Shown: positions 8,790 through 16,558 of the stretch, in pieces | Numbering within the stretch: position 1 is the first letter of the stretch | How the letters are laid out: each line of letters starts with the position of its first letter | NCBI GenBank assembly: GCA_031400505.1 | Contig: JANNPZ010000037.1 | Coordinates: 1-52,197, forward strand | From: JAIYDJ01 sp031400505 | Lineage (GTDB): Bacteria; Pseudomonadota; Alphaproteobacteria; Rhodobacterales; Rhodobacteraceae | Length of the DNA stretch: 52,197 nt | Direction of reading: 5' to 3' | The notes under the pieces: model-generated | Database searches by the model: none | What the model saw: the letters and a program-made list of their open reading frames with translations, nothing else | What the model was told of the DNA's origin: nothing | Program-made: the position numbers and the translations under genes

Positions 8790-9821
8790 TCAGAACTCCG
8801 CCGAAACCGCCTTGACGAAACCCAGGAAAGCCCGGTCCGCCGACCGCAGCCGCGGCCGCCCCGAACGCGCCCAGAACCGCCGCCACTCCGCCTCCAGTGT
8901 ATAGACGTCATGGCCGGGACGCAGGGCGCGGGCCGCCTCCAGCGCCTCGGGCGACAGGGGCGGGCCTTGTGTCCAGGTTTCGAGCAGACTGTCGCGCAGG
9001 GAAAAGCGCATCACGTCACCAGGGTCTTCGGCCATGGTGTAGTCAGGCAGCGGGTCGGCCAGGACCATCTCGCGCAGCATGGCGCGAAAGACCCTGCGCG
9101 GCGAATTAGAGCCTGATTTCTTTAGCAACGTGTCGACGGAGACGCGCCAGCTGTCCTGTTTGCCGCAATGCTTGCGCACCAGTTCGTAGATGCGCCGCTC
9201 CAGCGGTTTTCGCAGGTGGAAGTAGTCGCGCGACAGCGTCAAAACCGATTTCGATACAACCGCGCGGAAAAGCCAGTCAGACAATGTGACGGACACCGAC
9301 ACCATCCGTCCGCCCCGGGTGCGCCGCACGATCTGCCAGCTGTCGATCAGACCGAAGCCCTGCGTCACATCCGTATCCCCCATGCCGATGTTGGTGGTGA
9401 TCCGCGTGCCGACCAGACGCTCGAAAGCGTCGCGCAGCCGTCGGTACGCATCGCCACTGGTTTCGCGGTTGGTGGCCACCAGAAGATCATGCGCAACCAG
9501 CGTGAGGTTGCGACTGATGGCCCGGCCGGCATTCAGCGCCGCCATCAACTGGCTGATGCAATAGATCAAGATGTCCTTGTCGTGAATGGTGGCAAGCCCG
9601 CGCACCGAAGGCGTGACGGTGATCTCGGCACCGTTGTGGGCATAGGACAGAATTCGCAGGTCAGGCCGGGTGGCCAGCGAGAACACAGGATGTTCCATGG
9701 TGGCCATGTCATCCTTGGGCAGCGCATCGAGAATATCACAGACAAAAAAATCGGCCGTCGCCGCCACACCGCCACCCGAGGCTGTCCTGCGGCCCGTGCT
9801 GACCCGCCTGCTTGCTGTCAT
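8790..9821 (-). CDS. repA: Replication initiator protein A (RPA family)
   Basis: 343 residues from ATG 9821-9819. The open frame extends to 10166, but that extension runs through the iterons and is low quality, so I chose the internal ATG, which gives the usual family length. The sequence shows the RPA family core (e.g. FFVCDILDALPKDDMATMEH, then LRILSYAHNGAEITV, and RRIYELVRKHCG). The protein should bind the iterons at 9969-10028, just upstream of its start, and recruit host DnaA and helicase. It is divergent from parA-parB, an order common in RepA-type roseobacter plasmids. The start has only a weak purine-rich ribosome site. Confidence 0.92.
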   Translation of the reverse strand: MTASRRVSTGRRTASGGGVAATADFFVCDILDALPKDDMATMEHPVFSLATRPDLRILSYAHNGAEITVTPSVRGLATIHDKDILIYCISQLMAALNAGRAISRNLTLVAHDLLVATNRETSGDAYRRLRDAFERLVGTRITTNIGMGDTDVTQGFGLIDSWQIVRRTRGGRMVSVSVTLSDWLFRAVVSKSVLTLSRDYFHLRKPLERRIYELVRKHCGKQDSWRVSVDTLLKKSGSNSPRRVFRAMLREMVLADPLPDYTMAEDPGDVMRFSLRDSLLETWTQGPPLSPEALEAARALRPGHDVYTLEAEWRRFWARSGRPRLRSADRAFLGFVKAVSAEF

Positions 9822-9927
9822 ATCCGCGCCCCAATGCCTGCCCTGCCATCCGGGTCTGCGCCCGGTTACCGTTATCCGCCGTATCCGCACAGACTCACTT
9901 CGGGGTTTCGGTGACACCAGCCTAGAG

Positions 9928-9936
9928 TTATCCACA
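9928..9936 (+). promoter_or_regulatory. DnaA box
   Basis: TTATCCACA is an exact match to the consensus DnaA box. It lies 33 bases before the first iteron and 107 bases upstream of the repA start. Confidence 0.8.
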
Positions 9937-9968
9937 GCCTGCGTCCAGCGTCGACGCACAACAGCAGC

Positions 9969-10028
9969 GGGGGAACGGAGTCGGTTTGACGGGGGATCGG
10001 AGTCACAAGATCGGGGGAACGGAGTCAC
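9969..10028 (+). repeat. Three iterons with exact 22-bp period
   Basis: Copies start at 9969, 9991 and 10013. The shared core is GGGGGAACGGAGTC; the middle copy has T for A at the seventh base, and the last two share a further AC. A 22-bp step places all copies on one face of the helix, as expected for RepA binding sites that also govern copy number. Confidence 0.85.
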
Positions 10029-10035
10029 CGATGCT

Positions 10036-10135
10036 TGGAAAAATGGCCCTTTATTCTTTGAAATCAGATAGATGATTGGGAAGACCTGGTCCTTAACTAA
10101 TTCAATAACAAAAAATAACTTATCTCGGACGACAA
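10036..10135. other. AT-rich segment, probable DNA unwinding element
   Basis: Directly after the iterons the composition changes from GC-rich to AT-rich, including runs such as AACAAAAAATAACTTATC. It is among the most AT-rich stretches in the window and sits where an origin would melt. Confidence 0.6.
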
Positions 10136-10164
10136 AAGGCAACCAGCCAAACGCGGTGAGAGAC

Positions 10165-10182
10165 ATATCAAGCTACTGATAT
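10165..10182. promoter_or_regulatory. Inverted repeat upstream of parA, possible operator
   Basis: ATATCA, six bases, TGATAT. A further TGATAT lies at 10218-10223, within a possible promoter (TTGATA at 10217, TATATT at 10238, spacer only 15). ParA proteins with an N-terminal DNA-binding region usually repress their own promoter, so this could be the operator. Weak evidence. Confidence 0.35.
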
Positions 10183-10272
10183 ACAATGCAAATTCACACC
10201 ATGTACGCATTTCGCTTTGATATGCTGTATTTCCGCGTATATTGGTAAAAACAAGCTATATGGGGCGGTCGA

Positions 10273-11673
10273 ATGGCAAGAGAGACACCTGGACAACCTC
10301 CGTATTTCAACATCTCGCCCGATATAGCCCTTGGCGAGGCCGGCGAAACGATCGGCACGGTCGAGTTTGCAGCCATCGCGCAGGCCTGCGCGCGCGGACG
10401 CGAAGACCTTGTATCCCGCGGTGCGCAAGCCGAAGGACACCGCAAGCTGCGGATGTTTTCAACATGGGAAATCACCAAATATCTGATCCCGGTTGCGACG
10501 GCCCATTTCCGCCGGGTGCTGAAAGCCAACCCAAACCTTCCGCAGGGCAAGTCCGATACCGAAGCGGGGGCAAAGTGGTTTACCCTGGACGAGGTTCTTC
10601 GGCTGCGGGCGCATTTCGCGGCCGAAGGGTCAAAGGCCAAGAATTACCAGCCTTACCGTCCGAAAGGTTTGCCGGCAAAGATCGTTGCCGTGGCGAATTT
10701 CAAGGGAGGGGTCGGCAAGACCAGCACAGCTGCACATCTGGCAATGTCGGCAGCGCTGGATGGCTACAAGGTACTGGTGATCGATCTGGACAGTCAGGGG
10801 TCGATGACCTCGATCTTTGGCGGCAAGGTCGCGGATGAATGGCAGACGGTGTTTCCGCTGCTGGGCCGGCATTATGCCAACCATCTGCAATCAGAGAACC
10901 GCGGCCGGCTGGCGCGGGGCGAGCCGCCGGTGCTGCTGGAAGACCCGTTGCCCGAGGCGCAAAAGCTGCGCAGCGCCGATCTGACCCAGACAACGCATTG
11001 GCCCAATATCGACCTGATCGGTGCGCAGCTGAATTTGTACTGGGCAGAGTTCCAGTTTCCGGTCTGGCGCATGCAGGCCCGCGGCTGGAAGCTGTGGGAC
11101 GCGCTGGCCGATATGCTGGCGGAAGACGGCGTCCTTGATCGCTATGATCTGATCTTTCTCGATACGCCGCCGGCGCTCGGGTATCTCACGATCAACGGGC
11201 TGGCAGCGGCCGATATCGTGCTGGTCCCGCTGGGGGCCTCGTTTCTGGAGTTCGACAGCACGGGGCGGTTCTTCGACATGCTGCATGCCACCTTCGCCTC
11301 GATCGAAGACGGCGAGAACCGGGCGGCACGCGCGCTTGGCCGCGAAGAGATCTCGTTCCAGTGGGATGCGGTGCGCACGCTGATCACCCGGTATGACGCC
11401 AGCCAGCAGGCCGAACTTGCCGGGTTGATGCAGGCCTATCTCGGCCGCACGATGTCGCCCTACCGGCAGGATTTCACCGCGCTGATCGGGCAGGCCGGCG
11501 AGCAGGTCAACGGCATCTACGAGGCGGACTATCGCGACTTCAACCGCGAAACCTACATGCGCGGCCGCGAGACTTTCGACGAAACCTATGCTGCGTTCAA
11601 GCGGCTGCTGCTGGGGATCTGGCGGCGCGACGAGTTGGAGGCGGCGGCCCACACACCCGCATCACAGCCATGA
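10273..11673 (+). CDS. parA: ParA-type plasmid partition ATPase
   Basis: 466 residues. The first ~130 form a DNA-binding extension with a helix-turn-helix-like segment (type Ia ParA). Then comes the deviant Walker A KGGVGKT (144-150), motif A' DLDSQGS (about 172-178) and Walker B region FLDTPPALGYLT. The protein drives segregation by ATP-dependent DNA binding together with ParB, and probably autoregulates the operon through its N-terminus. It is divergent from repA, and parB follows after 34 bases. Confidence 0.95.
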   Translation: MARETPGQPPYFNISPDIALGEAGETIGTVEFAAIAQACARGREDLVSRGAQAEGHRKLRMFSTWEITKYLIPVATAHFRRVLKANPNLPQGKSDTEAGAKWFTLDEVLRLRAHFAAEGSKAKNYQPYRPKGLPAKIVAVANFKGGVGKTSTAAHLAMSAALDGYKVLVIDLDSQGSMTSIFGGKVADEWQTVFPLLGRHYANHLQSENRGRLARGEPPVLLEDPLPEAQKLRSADLTQTTHWPNIDLIGAQLNLYWAEFQFPVWRMQARGWKLWDALADMLAEDGVLDRYDLIFLDTPPALGYLTINGLAAADIVLVPLGASFLEFDSTGRFFDMLHATFASIEDGENRAARALGREEISFQWDAVRTLITRYDASQQAELAGLMQAYLGRTMSPYRQDFTALIGQAGEQVNGIYEADYRDFNRETYMRGRETFDETYAAFKRLLLGIWRRDELEAAAHTPASQP

Positions 11674-11707
11674 TTGCCGATTGCAGCACCCGCCCGGAGG
11701 ACCAAGG

Positions 11708-12805
11708 ATGGCCAAGCGCAAACGCCTGACACCGGCGCAACCCGATTATCTGGCGGATTATCCGGCAGACCCCGGACCGGGGCATGCCGCATCAGCCGGG
11801 CCGGGGCCCGAACCGGCGCAAAGACCGGCACAGAAACCGGGGCAGGGGGCTTTGGCGGGGTCGGCACCGTTTCAGCGCGCGCCGATTGCGCATGTGGCAA
11901 GCGACGCGGCCACCCATGCCGCCCTGAGCGCGGTGACCGCGGAACTGCAGCAGGCCCGCGCCGAAGGGCGCCTGATCCAGGCGGTGCCCTTGCACGCCAT
12001 CGACGTGACCTATCTGGTCCGCGACCGCCTTATGGCAGAGGAAGACGATCTTGCCCCGCTGGTCGACAGTCTGCGGATCCGCGGCCAACAAACACCGATC
12101 GAAGTCGTGGCGCTGGCGGATGGCCGCTATGGGTTGATTTCAGGCTGGCGGCGACTGACGGCGTTGCATCGTTTGCATGACCAGACCGGTGACCCGCGGT
12201 TTGGCACGGTGCTGGCAATCCTGCGCCGCCCGACGGATGCCGCCGAGGCCTATCTTGCGATGGTCGAGGAAAACGAAATCCGGGTCGGGCTGTCTTATTA
12301 CGAGCGGGCCCGCATTGTGGTGAAAGCGGTCGAGGGCGGGGTGTTCCCCTCGGCCCGGGCGGGGTTGCAGGGATTGTTCGGCACGGCATCGCGCGCCAAG
12401 CGGTCGAAGATCGGCTCGTTCATGGCGATTGTGATCGCGCTGGATGGCGCACTGCGGTTTCCGACGGCTTTGGGAGAACGGGCGGGGCTTGTGCTGGCCC
12501 GCGCCCTGGAAGACGATCCTGCCATCGGCAAGGACCTTGTGCGGCAACTGATGCAGGTGGCCCCGCAGAGCCCGGAGGCAGAGCTGGCCGTGCTGGTTCC
12601 CGAGAAAAACATGACCTATCCCGTGGGCGCCGGCGCGCGCAGGCCTGCCCGTTCTGCCGCCTCTGCCGCCATCGAAGAACCGCTGCCCGGCGTTTTCGTG
12701 CAAATCAGCCAGGGGTCATTGCCTCCCCGGCTGACACTGTCGGGGCCGGGGATCGATGCCGCGTTCCATGATCGGCTGATCGACTGGCTTCGCACACAGG
12801 GCTGA
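11708..12805 (+). CDS. parB: ParB-type partition protein
   Basis: 365 residues from ATG 11708, which has a strong ribosome site (CGGAGGACCAAGG); the frame is open further upstream but overlaps parA. About residues 1-60 are a basic, Pro/Ala-rich N-terminus. The ParB/Srx nuclease-like domain follows (IRGQQTPIEVV and LISGWRRLTALHRL, corresponding to the GERR arginine patch with SGWRR here). A helix-turn-helix region comes next (VEENEIRVGLSYYERARIV). It should bind a centromere; the palindromes at 7801-7864 are my candidate. It forms an operon with parA. Confidence 0.93.
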   Translation: MAKRKRLTPAQPDYLADYPADPGPGHAASAGPGPEPAQRPAQKPGQGALAGSAPFQRAPIAHVASDAATHAALSAVTAELQQARAEGRLIQAVPLHAIDVTYLVRDRLMAEEDDLAPLVDSLRIRGQQTPIEVVALADGRYGLISGWRRLTALHRLHDQTGDPRFGTVLAILRRPTDAAEAYLAMVEENEIRVGLSYYERARIVVKAVEGGVFPSARAGLQGLFGTASRAKRSKIGSFMAIVIALDGALRFPTALGERAGLVLARALEDDPAIGKDLVRQLMQVAPQSPEAELAVLVPEKNMTYPVGAGARRPARSAASAAIEEPLPGVFVQISQGSLPPRLTLSGPGIDAAFHDRLIDWLRTQG

Positions 12806-13117
12806 ACCGGCTTGCCCTTGTGCCCCGCGGTGACGGGGCAGCGGTGGCCCGAATCAGCCGGGTTTTCTGGCAAAAGTCCGACGGGGATTGTATCGCTTCG
12901 CGCAACAATTGCTGCATCTGCATGGTTTAACTTGCGAAACGCAAAAGGCCTGTCTTGCAATCAAAATAATCGTGCAATTTCAGGTTGTGCGCCACGGTCG
13001 ACCCTCCAGAAAATGGGGCGAAAATGTGGTTGGATCGTGGTCCTTGGTGCGAAACAGCTTTCTTCGGACCCTGCGAAGATGTATAAAGATTAAGGTGTGT
13101 TAACAAGGATCAGACGC
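12806..13117. other. Gene-free region after parB with a small hairpin
   Basis: Contains a stem TGCCCCG / CGGGGCA at 12821-12840 shortly after parB but no T run, so at best a weak terminator. TTGCG-AAA-CGCAA (12932-12944) is a second small inverted repeat. A TATAAA hexamer at 13082 lies 36 bases before the first CTERM gene and may belong to its promoter. No reading frame of note. Confidence 0.5.
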
Positions 13118-13756
13118 ATGAACTTTTCCAAGACTTTCCATGGCGCATTGCTCGCCTCTGTCGTTGCATTCGGTGCAACCTCGGCTTCTTCGGCGGTAAT
13201 CGATTTTACCTCTGGTGGGGTTATTACGAACGGCACAGTTCTGGGTGATGTCGACTACGAAGTTACCGCAGTCGGCGGCCCTCTGACGGCCACTGCCTAT
13301 GACGGCGGCTTGCCGACCCCGGTGAACTCGTTCGGTCTGGCCTTTGTCGCTGACGGCTATGGCGTGACCGATGACGAGATTACCACCAACCGCTTGGTTG
13401 AATCCATCACCATTACCTTCTCCGAATCGGTGAAGATCACCGGTTTTGCCTTCCTCGACCTCTTCCAGCAGCTTGCCGATCTCGGTGAAGTCGCCGTGAT
13501 GTCCTTTGGTGCTGGTGACGTCGAGTTGGCCTTCGACACCGCAAACGCCGCCAGCGGCTATGCAGAGTTGACCGGTCTCGACATCCGTACAGCATCGGTG
13601 ACTTTCACCGTGCAGCGGACCAACGACACCCGTGGCTTTGCTGATGGTGCCTTGGCTGCGATCGAAGTCGCCGCTGTTCCGGTTCCGGCTGCTGGCCTGT
13701 TGATGCTGGGTGGCCTTGGCGGACTCCTAGCCCTGCGTCGTCGTCGCAAGGCCTGA
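13118..13756 (+). CDS. VPLPA-CTERM sorting-domain secreted protein 1
   Basis: 212 residues from ATG 13118 (ribosome site AAGGA). An N-terminal signal peptide is cleaved near residue 25 (SASSA). The mature part is acidic, beta-rich and Cys-poor. The C-terminus is a sorting signal: VPVPA, a hydrophobic Gly/Leu helix, then RRRRKA. This is the Rhodobacterales variant (VPLPA-CTERM) of PEP-CTERM, which exosortase D is expected to cleave; that enzyme is encoded at 25490. The next gene is a diverged paralogue. It is followed by a strong terminator, so it is monocistronic. The function of the mature domain is unknown; a surface or matrix protein is likely. Confidence 0.9.
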   Translation: MNFSKTFHGALLASVVAFGATSASSAVIDFTSGGVITNGTVLGDVDYEVTAVGGPLTATAYDGGLPTPVNSFGLAFVADGYGVTDDEITTNRLVESITITFSESVKITGFAFLDLFQQLADLGEVAVMSFGAGDVELAFDTANAASGYAELTGLDIRTASVTFTVQRTNDTRGFADGALAAIEVAAVPVPAAGLLMLGGLGGLLALRRRRKA

Positions 13757-13782
13757 TCCCGCCGGATCAGAAAACTGTTCTG

Positions 13783-13813
13783 AAAGTGGCCGTGTTTCAC
13801 GGCCACTTTTTTT
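13783..13813 (+). terminator. Rho-independent terminator after CTERM gene 1
   Basis: A 12-bp perfect stem (AAAGTGGCCGTG / CACGGCCACTTT) with a TTT loop, running into seven T residues. It lies 27 bases after the stop codon. Confidence 0.93.
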
Positions 13814-13901
13814 GCCTCAGCGGCTGGAATGCCGCGAAAACAGGCGGTTTTTCGACCTCGCGCGCAAAGTTTCGCTCGGTCGCCGTCGGGTGTCAGTACC
13901 T

Positions 13902-13931
13902 TTGTTGAAATTGTCACAGTCATCTGATAAT
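13902..13931 (+). promoter_or_regulatory. Possible sigma-70 promoter of CTERM gene 2
   Basis: TTGTTG at 13902-13907 and GATAAT at 13926-13931 are 18 bases apart; TTGAAA at 13905 gives a shorter spacing of 15. This is about 70 bases before the ATG and after the preceding terminator, so a promoter is needed here. Confidence 0.45.
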
Positions 13932-13998
13932 ACTACCTTAGATTGTATGCCGTCGGGGATAGTCCCGAACGTTCAAAAAGATAGTTAGGACAGCAGTT

Positions 13999-14634
13999 AT
14001 GACTAAAATGATCTCTGCCTTCTCCCTTGCCGCAGCACTGGCATTCGCCGCAGTCCCGGCTTCTGCTGCTGTTATCGACTTCACGTCGGCCGAAACCGGG
14101 CTGTCAGGCACCGCAGATGGCGTGACCTGGACGGTTACTGCCAGTACGGGCGTGGCAAACAATACGCAGGCTTTTGACGGTGCCAGTATGCCCGCCAGCA
14201 GCCTCGGTCTTGCCTTCGAGCAGGACGGTCTGGGGATCGTCGATGACGAAGTCGGGTTGACTGAAACGCTGACGCTGATGTTCTCGGAACCTGTGCGGTT
14301 CGTGTCTTATGCCGTGCTCGACCTGTTCGCCAATGTCAGGGATGTGGCCACCGGCGAAGTCGCGATGCTGACAGTGGACGGCACGGACTATGATCTGAGC
14401 TTTGTTGCCGGTGCGATCGGCGGCTATGCCGAACTCTTGCTGCCGGTGGATGTGATCGCTTCGGTGATCAGTTTCACGGTGCGCAACAGCAATGACAATC
14501 TGGGTGTTGCGGATGCGGCATTCGCGGCCGTGTCGTTCGAGACCTTGCCGGCTCCTGTTCCGGTTCCCGCTTCGGCGCTGATGCTGATCGCGGGTCTGGG
14601 TGGCATTGCTGCCCTGCGCCGCAAGCGCGCCTGA
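13999..14634 (+). CDS. VPLPA-CTERM sorting-domain secreted protein 2
   Basis: 211 residues with a ribosome site AGGA before the ATG. The signal peptide ends at ASA near residue 24. It is a paralogue of the previous gene: both begin the mature protein with AVIDFTS, share a 'LGLAF..DG.G..DDE' block and a later 'FTV...ND..G.ADAA' block, and end in VPVPA, a hydrophobic helix and a basic tail (RRKRA). It should be exported by Sec, held by the C-terminal helix and processed by exosortase D. It has its own promoter region and a strong terminator behind it. Confidence 0.9.
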   Translation: MTKMISAFSLAAALAFAAVPASAAVIDFTSAETGLSGTADGVTWTVTASTGVANNTQAFDGASMPASSLGLAFEQDGLGIVDDEVGLTETLTLMFSEPVRFVSYAVLDLFANVRDVATGEVAMLTVDGTDYDLSFVAGAIGGYAELLLPVDVIASVISFTVRNSNDNLGVADAAFAAVSFETLPAPVPVPASALMLIAGLGGIAALRRKRA

Positions 14635-14657
14635 GAGCACACCACGACAAAGACATC

Positions 14658-14686
14658 AAAAAGGGCTGGTTCAACCAGCCCTTTTT
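14658..14686. terminator. Bidirectional rho-independent terminator
   Basis: Stem AAAAAGGGCTGG / CCAGCCCTTTTT with a TTCAA loop. T runs exist on both strands, and the hairpin separates two convergent units: CTERM gene 2 (plus) and the glycosyltransferase gene ending at 14719 (minus). Confidence 0.92.
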
Positions 14687-14718
14687 CATTGCAGCCGGGA
14701 CAAACCTGAATGCGGTGC

Positions 14719-15612
14719 TCAGATCCGGCTGCCCAGGGTTTGGCGCAACATCCAGGTCATGCGCAGCAGGCGCAGCCTGATCAGCGTCAGAATTGCCCGA
14801 AGCCGCTCTCTGATCCCCGACAGTTTTGCACTGAACAGAATGCGAGGGATATGGGCCAGCGCACTGAACGGCATCGCCAGCGCCCGCAGGCCCCACCGCA
14901 GCCGGGCACCTCTCCCTTGTGGCTGCAAGGCAAAGCTTTCCTGCGTCAGACGGTGCCATTTGCGCAACAGCGCGGGCCAGTCCGACCGGGTCGGATGGCT
15001 GACCCGCAACGCATCCTCATATATCAGACCATAGCCTTTGGCCGTCGCGCGGTGGCACCAGTCCAGATCTTCTGAAAGGCCCGGGATCAGATCGCCGACA
15101 TCGGTGAACACCTCGCGCCGGGTCAGCAGGTTTGCTGTGACCGAGAAACCCTTCCGTTCTACATAGCTGCGGCAGTCGAAGGCAAAAACCGTCTCGAAGG
15201 CTTCGGCCCCGCTGCGGGGCGGCGGGGTTTCGTCAAACACATCGACCCGGCCGCCGATCAGATCTGCGCGCGGTGCTGCCTGCTCTGCCACCACCAGCCA
15301 GCCAGCCGCAGGCACGCAATCGGCATCCAGAAACAGAAGATACGGGGCTGTGGTTTCGCGCACGCCGCGATTGCGGGCGGCGGCGGCCCCTTTCTGCGGC
15401 TCGACCACGATCCGGATATGCGGATGGGCCGCAGTGATCGCGACCAGCGACTGCGTGGATGCGTTGTCCACCACCACAACTTCTGCCCTTGCAAGCCCGT
15501 CTTGCCGCGCCAGAGCCGTCAGGCATCGGTCAAGCCGCACCACATCGTTGTAATGAGGGATGATGACGGCCACCCAGGCACCTTCGGCGGGTGCCGCCGC
15601 CGGGGTCGTCAT
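14719..15612 (-). CDS. Family 2 glycosyltransferase
   Basis: 297 residues with a GT-A fold: VAVIIPHYND near the start, VVVDNAST, and the metal-binding LFLDADC. The acceptor side has GLSEDLDWCHRA, the ED.D motif of bacterial GT2 enzymes. The C-terminal ~70 residues are basic and partly hydrophobic, suggesting membrane association. It transfers a sugar from a nucleotide donor to a lipid-linked intermediate; donor and linkage cannot be read from the sequence. It is the last gene of the leftward arm ATPase-Wzz-kinase-GT, 18 bases after the kinase. Confidence 0.92.
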   Translation of the reverse strand: MTTPAAAPAEGAWVAVIIPHYNDVVRLDRCLTALARQDGLARAEVVVVDNASTQSLVAITAAHPHIRIVVEPQKGAAAARNRGVRETTAPYLLFLDADCVPAAGWLVVAEQAAPRADLIGGRVDVFDETPPPRSGAEAFETVFAFDCRSYVERKGFSVTANLLTRREVFTDVGDLIPGLSEDLDWCHRATAKGYGLIYEDALRVSHPTRSDWPALLRKWHRLTQESFALQPQGRGARLRWGLRALAMPFSALAHIPRILFSAKLSGIRERLRAILTLIRLRLLRMTWMLRQTLGSRI

Positions 15613-15630
15613 GCGCGCCTCGAAAGCCGA

Positions 15631-16521
15631 TCAGTAATAGCCATAGTCATACCCATATTCCCCGTCGGTGTAGTTGCACTTGTTCAAAACCACTCCCATC
15701 ACCGAGGTCAGCTCTGCAAGCTGGCGTTCGGTAACGTCGATCTGGTGCATGGCGGTGCGTTCTGCCGCCACCACCAGCAAGGCGCAATCCACGTTTTTCA
15801 AAAAGCCCACGTTGTCATCGCTGGCCAGCATCGGCGGCATGTCGAACAGCATCAGATCGGCACCGTAGGTCGTTTCGATTTCGCGCAGTACCTCTTGGGT
15901 CTGCAGGCTTTGAAGTGTTTCCGACGGATGACGCGCGGGTTCGTTGTTGAAGCCGAAGGCGACGTTCTCGCCATAACGTTCCCCGTGTTCGGCAAAAGAC
16001 ACCCGGCGTTCCAGAATGTCCCCCATGTTGAAGCGCATCGGTCGCCCCATCACCTTGCCCAGGGCCGGACGTCGCAAATCGAGATCCAGGATGACCGTGC
16101 GCAAATCCTTCTGCCGGGCAAAGCTGAACGCAAGGTTGGCGACTGTCGTGGTCTTGCCACAGGCAGCATGCGGCGAGACGATGGCCACGCGGTGCCAATC
16201 GTGCAGCTTGGCTTGCTGGATGATGCGGGTGCGCAGCAGGTCGTAAGGTGCGGCTTGGGGACCGGCTTCAAACGATACCAGTCGATTGCGCCGAAAGATC
16301 TTGCCGTTGGTTTCCAGCGGACGCAGGCCTTGCCAGGCCGCAGCCACCTCTCGCGCGGAATTGGTGTCAACCAAGGGTGCCGCCGGGGCTGTTTCGGAAA
16401 GGATGGCAGGGCTTGCGGGCTTTACCGGGGCCGGATTGGGCACCGGAACACTGGCTGTCTCCTGCATCTTGGTCCTGCGCTTGGCGCGGGCCTTTTCGAC
16501 TGCGATCTGAAGCCTTTCCAT
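15631..16521 (-). CDS. Polysaccharide tyrosine autokinase (CapB/Wzc cytoplasmic domain)
   Basis: 296 residues. After a Pro/Ala-rich N-terminus of about 65 residues come a Walker A in SPHAACGKTTT (116-126), a Walker A' in VILDLDLRRPALG and a Walker B in LMLFDMPPML. The last 13 residues contain six tyrosines (YTDGEYGYDYGYY), the autophosphorylated tail typical of bacterial tyrosine kinases. It acts with the separate Wzz protein encoded next to it (16559-18082) to control polymerisation and export. In exosortase-type loci this is the XrtA-system tyrosine autokinase position. Confidence 0.94.
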   Translation of the reverse strand: MERLQIAVEKARAKRRTKMQETASVPVPNPAPVKPASPAILSETAPAAPLVDTNSAREVAAAWQGLRPLETNGKIFRRNRLVSFEAGPQAAPYDLLRTRIIQQAKLHDWHRVAIVSPHAACGKTTTVANLAFSFARQKDLRTVILDLDLRRPALGKVMGRPMRFNMGDILERRVSFAEHGERYGENVAFGFNNEPARHPSETLQSLQTQEVLREIETTYGADLMLFDMPPMLASDDNVGFLKNVDCALLVVAAERTAMHQIDVTERQLAELTSVMGVVLNKCNYTDGEYGYDYGYY

Positions 16522-16558
16522 CAGCGTACTCTTTTCAAGAACATTTGCATTGCACCAC

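Larger units (their letters stand above)
9822..10272. other. Putative replication origin (oriV) between repA and parA
   Basis: A gene-free region between divergent repA and parA with, in order, degenerate DnaA-like boxes (TTATCCGCC at 9872), a perfect DnaA box, three 22-bp-spaced iterons, a strongly AT-rich segment and an inverted repeat before parA. This is the standard make-up of an iteron origin. Function is inferred from arrangement. Confidence 0.8.

Noticed and set aside
9822..10166. N-terminal extension of the repA frame
   Set aside because: It would place coding sequence over the DnaA box and iterons and has no family similarity; the ATG at 9821 gives a normal RPA length.
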